A stretch of 64,000 nucleotides of DNA from Sanguibacter inulinus (GTDB lineage Bacteria > Actinomycetota > Actinomycetes > Actinomycetales > Cellulomonadaceae): positions 101,860 to 165,859 of the forward strand of contig NZ_JACBYE010000004.1 of assembly GCF_013415325.1 (NCBI RefSeq). Reading direction: 5' to 3'. Below the pieces are notes generated by a model, which saw only the letters and a list, made by a program, of their open reading frames with translations, was not told the origin of the DNA and made no database searches. Position 1 is the first letter of the stretch, and each line of letters opens with the position of its first letter. A program made the translations under genes and the position numbers. Shown in pieces: positions 61,880 through 64,000 of this stretch.

Positions 61880-64000
61880 CAGGACACCCCGTGCCAGAAA
61901 CGCCCCTCGATGAAGGTCGACCCCTCAGCAATCATGGCGACCCACAGCCACGGGGGCTGCGTCGAGGAGTAGTCCCAGGAGGCGTCATCGAGCATGCGGC
62001 CGGTCACTGGTGATGCGTCTTCGCCGTCGGGGTCGGAGTACTGGCCGGGGTAGTAGCCTGCGGGCTGCTTGGCCCATCCCCAGGACATGAGCAGTCCCGA
62101 TGCGTCGAGGGCATCAGAGGAGTCCTGCCAGGGGTTGGTCAATCCTCCTTCTGGTGCGTCGTCGGCGTCGGGGATCCAGAGTGGGTTGCCGACCAAGCTG
62201 ACCAGCCCTGCGGCGGTGATGGGGCGGTCGAACACCGCGACACTGAAGGCTCGGGCTGGGCCGGTTGACGTGAACTCGGTGCGCACGATTGAGCCGTACT
62301 GGGCGACGGGGATGCGGATCACGGTCCACAGGTTCGAGAAGAGGGCGAGGCGCGGGATGCGACCACCGGGGGACTCTGCGTCCCAGGTTGCGCGGTCACT
62401 TGAGAGCTCGCCCGTGTTGGTCGACTTCCGGTAGGAGCGGGCGGGGTCTGTGGCTTCGCGGTCTCGGTCGAGGATCGCGTCGAGGGTGGGATAGTCCCGC
62501 GCGTTGGTGTCGACCGTGGCCGTGACTGATTCGGCGCTGTACTCCACCCTGGCGACGTGGACCTTCAGGTCTGTCCCGCGGAAGTTGCGGATCAGCCCGT
62601 TGGTGCCCTCTCGCACGGTCTCGAGGCGGGAGCCTTCTTCTGGGTCAAGGCTCATCGTGACGGTGCCGACCCAGCCTGGGTTGGAGTCTCGAGCAAGGAT
62701 CTCCTCGGAGGCGCGCACGCCGTCGGAGCGTGTGGCTCCCGCGCCGTAGTTGATGTATCGCTCGACCCGCAGGACACCGGGTGCGTACTCGGGGTTCGCG
62801 CCGAGGTCGTCGCCGTCTGGGCCGAAGAGGCGAGGCTCGACGCTAGGGGAGTAGGCCACGGGCATGATGAACGCGCCGTCGAGCGTCCCCGTGTTGGCCC
62901 CGGTGTCGAAGGTCATCGCCCAGGACTGCGGTCCGAGAACACCGTCCACGAGTACTCCGGCGGCCTGCTGCATGCGCCGCAGGGCCGCCCGGTCCTGCTG
63001 GGAGAAGCGGCCCGTGACCGGCTGGCCGGCCTTCGCCTGCCACGTCGAGACTCCAGAGCCAGAGGTCGTGCGTGCGTCCGTCCACCCGACGGTGATCGAA
63101 CGGATCGGAGTGTTGGGGTAGTCCGGCGTGGCATCTGGTGCCCAGTTCGGGTACCTCGCGTTGCGCCAGCGCCCGCCGTCTGGGCCGATGCCCTCTGCAT
63201 AGATGACGTTCGGTGCCTGGGTGGCGTCCCGGGTGAGTTCGACGTCGATGCCGCGTTGGCCGTTGGAAACTGACCAGGAGATGTGGTCGACGTTCTTCGT
63301 GAGCAGCTGGGGTGAGCGTTCGTCGCAGGCAATCGTCCACTGGGAGCCGCCGGTCACGAGTGTCGCGAGCGCGCGCTGGACCCAGCCGGAGGCGCGCGAT
63401 TCCCATCCTCCGAGGACAGAGACGGGGATGCCGGTGAAGACCTCGGGGATCGCTTCGAAGCGTCGGCCGATCGCGGCGTTGAGGACGGCAGGCACGATCC
63501 GCCCGGCGTCCTGCGGGGTGGTCAGGAACGGCGGGGGACGCAGCTGTAGGTCGGCGGCGAAGACCACGCCGAGGCAGTCGAGGGAGAAGACGCCCGACTC
63601 CTCGTGGTGTCCGAGGGCGACGACGACGCCGGCGAACATCGAGCTTGTCGAGCCGTCCGGGCGCGCGAGGCGGATGTCGACGTTCGCGCCCTCACGGCAC
63701 CACCAGAGCCACCCCTCGCCGGGCTGGTGGAACGCGGTGATGGTCGGCAGCTGGATGGACGCCTGGTCGGAGCCGAACGGCTCGACCCGGGAGAACGAGG
63801 GGAAGGGGGTCTCGGCGTCGCCGTGGTAGGTGATGTCGATGCCCTCGACGACGATCTGGAGGTGGCCGACGAGCCCCTGGCGCACTTCTGTCGGCTCCCA
63901 GTGGATCGGGTTACCGCGCTGGTCGAGGTTGGGGGCGGGCATGACCTCTGAGACGCGGCGGATCGGGTCTACGGCGATTGACGCAGGCGGGGCCTGGGGC
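61879..64000 (-). CDS. Phage minor tail protein with internal peptidoglycan-binding-like domain, 5' end outside the window
   Basis: At least 706 residues. Beta-rich tail segments flank a short peptidoglycan-binding-like motif, RFSQQDRAALRRMQQAAGVLVDGVLGPQSWAM, near the middle. Late phage tail proteins of this type bind the cell wall during infection. An ATG at 63942 is possible, but the frame stays open and coding-like (19 more codons) to the right edge, and no convincing ribosome site precedes 63942, so the gene probably begins further right. Confidence 0.7.
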   Translation of the reverse strand, partial: PQAPPASIAVDPIRRVSEVMPAPNLDQRGNPIHWEPTEVRQGLVGHLQIVVEGIDITYHGDAETPFPSFSRVEPFGSDQASIQLPTITAFHQPGEGWLWWCREGANVDIRLARPDGSTSSMFAGVVVALGHHEESGVFSLDCLGVVFAADLQLRPPPFLTTPQDAGRIVPAVLNAAIGRRFEAIPEVFTGIPVSVLGGWESRASGWVQRALATLVTGGSQWTIACDERSPQLLTKNVDHISWSVSNGQRGIDVELTRDATQAPNVIYAEGIGPDGGRWRNARYPNWAPDATPDYPNTPIRSITVGWTDARTTSGSGVSTWQAKAGQPVTGRFSQQDRAALRRMQQAAGVLVDGVLGPQSWAMTFDTGANTGTLDGAFIMPVAYSPSVEPRLFGPDGDDLGANPEYAPGVLRVERYINYGAGATRSDGVRASEEILARDSNPGWVGTVTMSLDPEEGSRLETVREGTNGLIRNFRGTDLKVHVARVEYSAESVTATVDTNARDYPTLDAILDRDREATDPARSYRKSTNTGELSSDRATWDAESPGGRIPRLALFSNLWTVIRIPVAQYGSIVRTEFTSTGPARAFSVAVFDRPITAAGLVSLVGNPLWIPDADDAPEGGLTNPWQDSSDALDASGLLMSWGWAKQPAGYYPGQYSDPDGEDASPVTGRMLDDASWDYSSTQPPWLWVAMIAEGSTFIEGRFWHGVS

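Larger units (their letters stand above)
54900..64000. mobile_element. Prophage (left end; continues past the window)
   Basis: From just after rnpB to the right edge the genes are phage-type: three small plus-strand genes, then minus-strand dNMP kinase, endonuclease VII, metallophosphoesterase, HTH protein, membrane/holin candidates, endolysin and tail proteins, closely packed or overlapping. No integrase, portal or terminase is in the window. The left boundary is inferred from gene content; no attachment site was recognised. Confidence 0.8.

Overview
The window is high-GC DNA (about 70 percent by eye) from an actinobacterium. Mycothiol-dependent enzyme relatives, many GTG starts, many TetR/LacI/WYL regulators, a secreted Endo H-type enzyme, a wall-anchored GH53 galactanase and the Nif3 / zinc-ribbon / histidine-phosphatase operon point to Micrococcales, perhaps a Cellulomonas or Sanguibacter relative. 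That placement is inference. No tRNA, rRNA or CRISPR was seen.

Layout. 1-8.4 kb: small metabolic and regulatory genes, including a TetR/reductase pair with a doubled operator and a DAACS-family symporter preceded by a 33-residue leader peptide ending in Cys-Cys-Leu-Pro-Cys-Cys-Cys-Cys, a probable cysteine attenuator. 8.98-10.2 kb: an AT-richer membrane-protein gene, probably acquired. 10.8-15.1 kb: secreted Endo H-like GH18 and GH92 alpha-mannosidase, each behind a LacI-type palindrome. 15.1-24 kb: DUF418 membrane protein, TetR, DHFR-fold reductase, glyoxalase-like and WYL regulator pair, a cold-shock-fold protein, an iron-regulated siderophore-binding lipoprotein, an esterase and a 14-TM exporter. 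24.2-33.4 kb: LacI regulator, sugar ABC transporter (binding protein and two permeases), a GH5_18-like beta-mannosidase and a GH38 alpha-mannosidase. 33.5-43 kb: a second exporter with its TetR, a TauE-like permease, cell-wall GH53, a lipoprotein, 21-bp tandem repeats and another TetR/target pair. 43-54.4 kb: housekeeping genes including Nif3, polyphosphate kinase 2, YaaA, CstA/YbdD and a NUDIX hydrolase. 54.48-54.87 kb: RNase P RNA. 54.9 kb to the end: a prophage whose minus-strand genes run from tail proteins through lysis to DNA-metabolism functions; it continues past the right edge.

The most coherent system is a split regulon for high-mannose N-glycans. Four copies of an 18-bp palindrome close to GACTTAnnCGGTTAAGTC lie before the Endo H gene, before the GH92 gene, and twice between the LacI gene and the transporter operon. 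The parts fit together: secreted Endo H releases the glycan, the ABC transporter imports it, cytoplasmic GH92 and GH38 remove alpha-mannose, and the GH5_18-like enzyme would split the remaining Man-beta-1,4-GlcNAc. Enzyme families are read from sequence motifs; substrate and regulatory links are inference.
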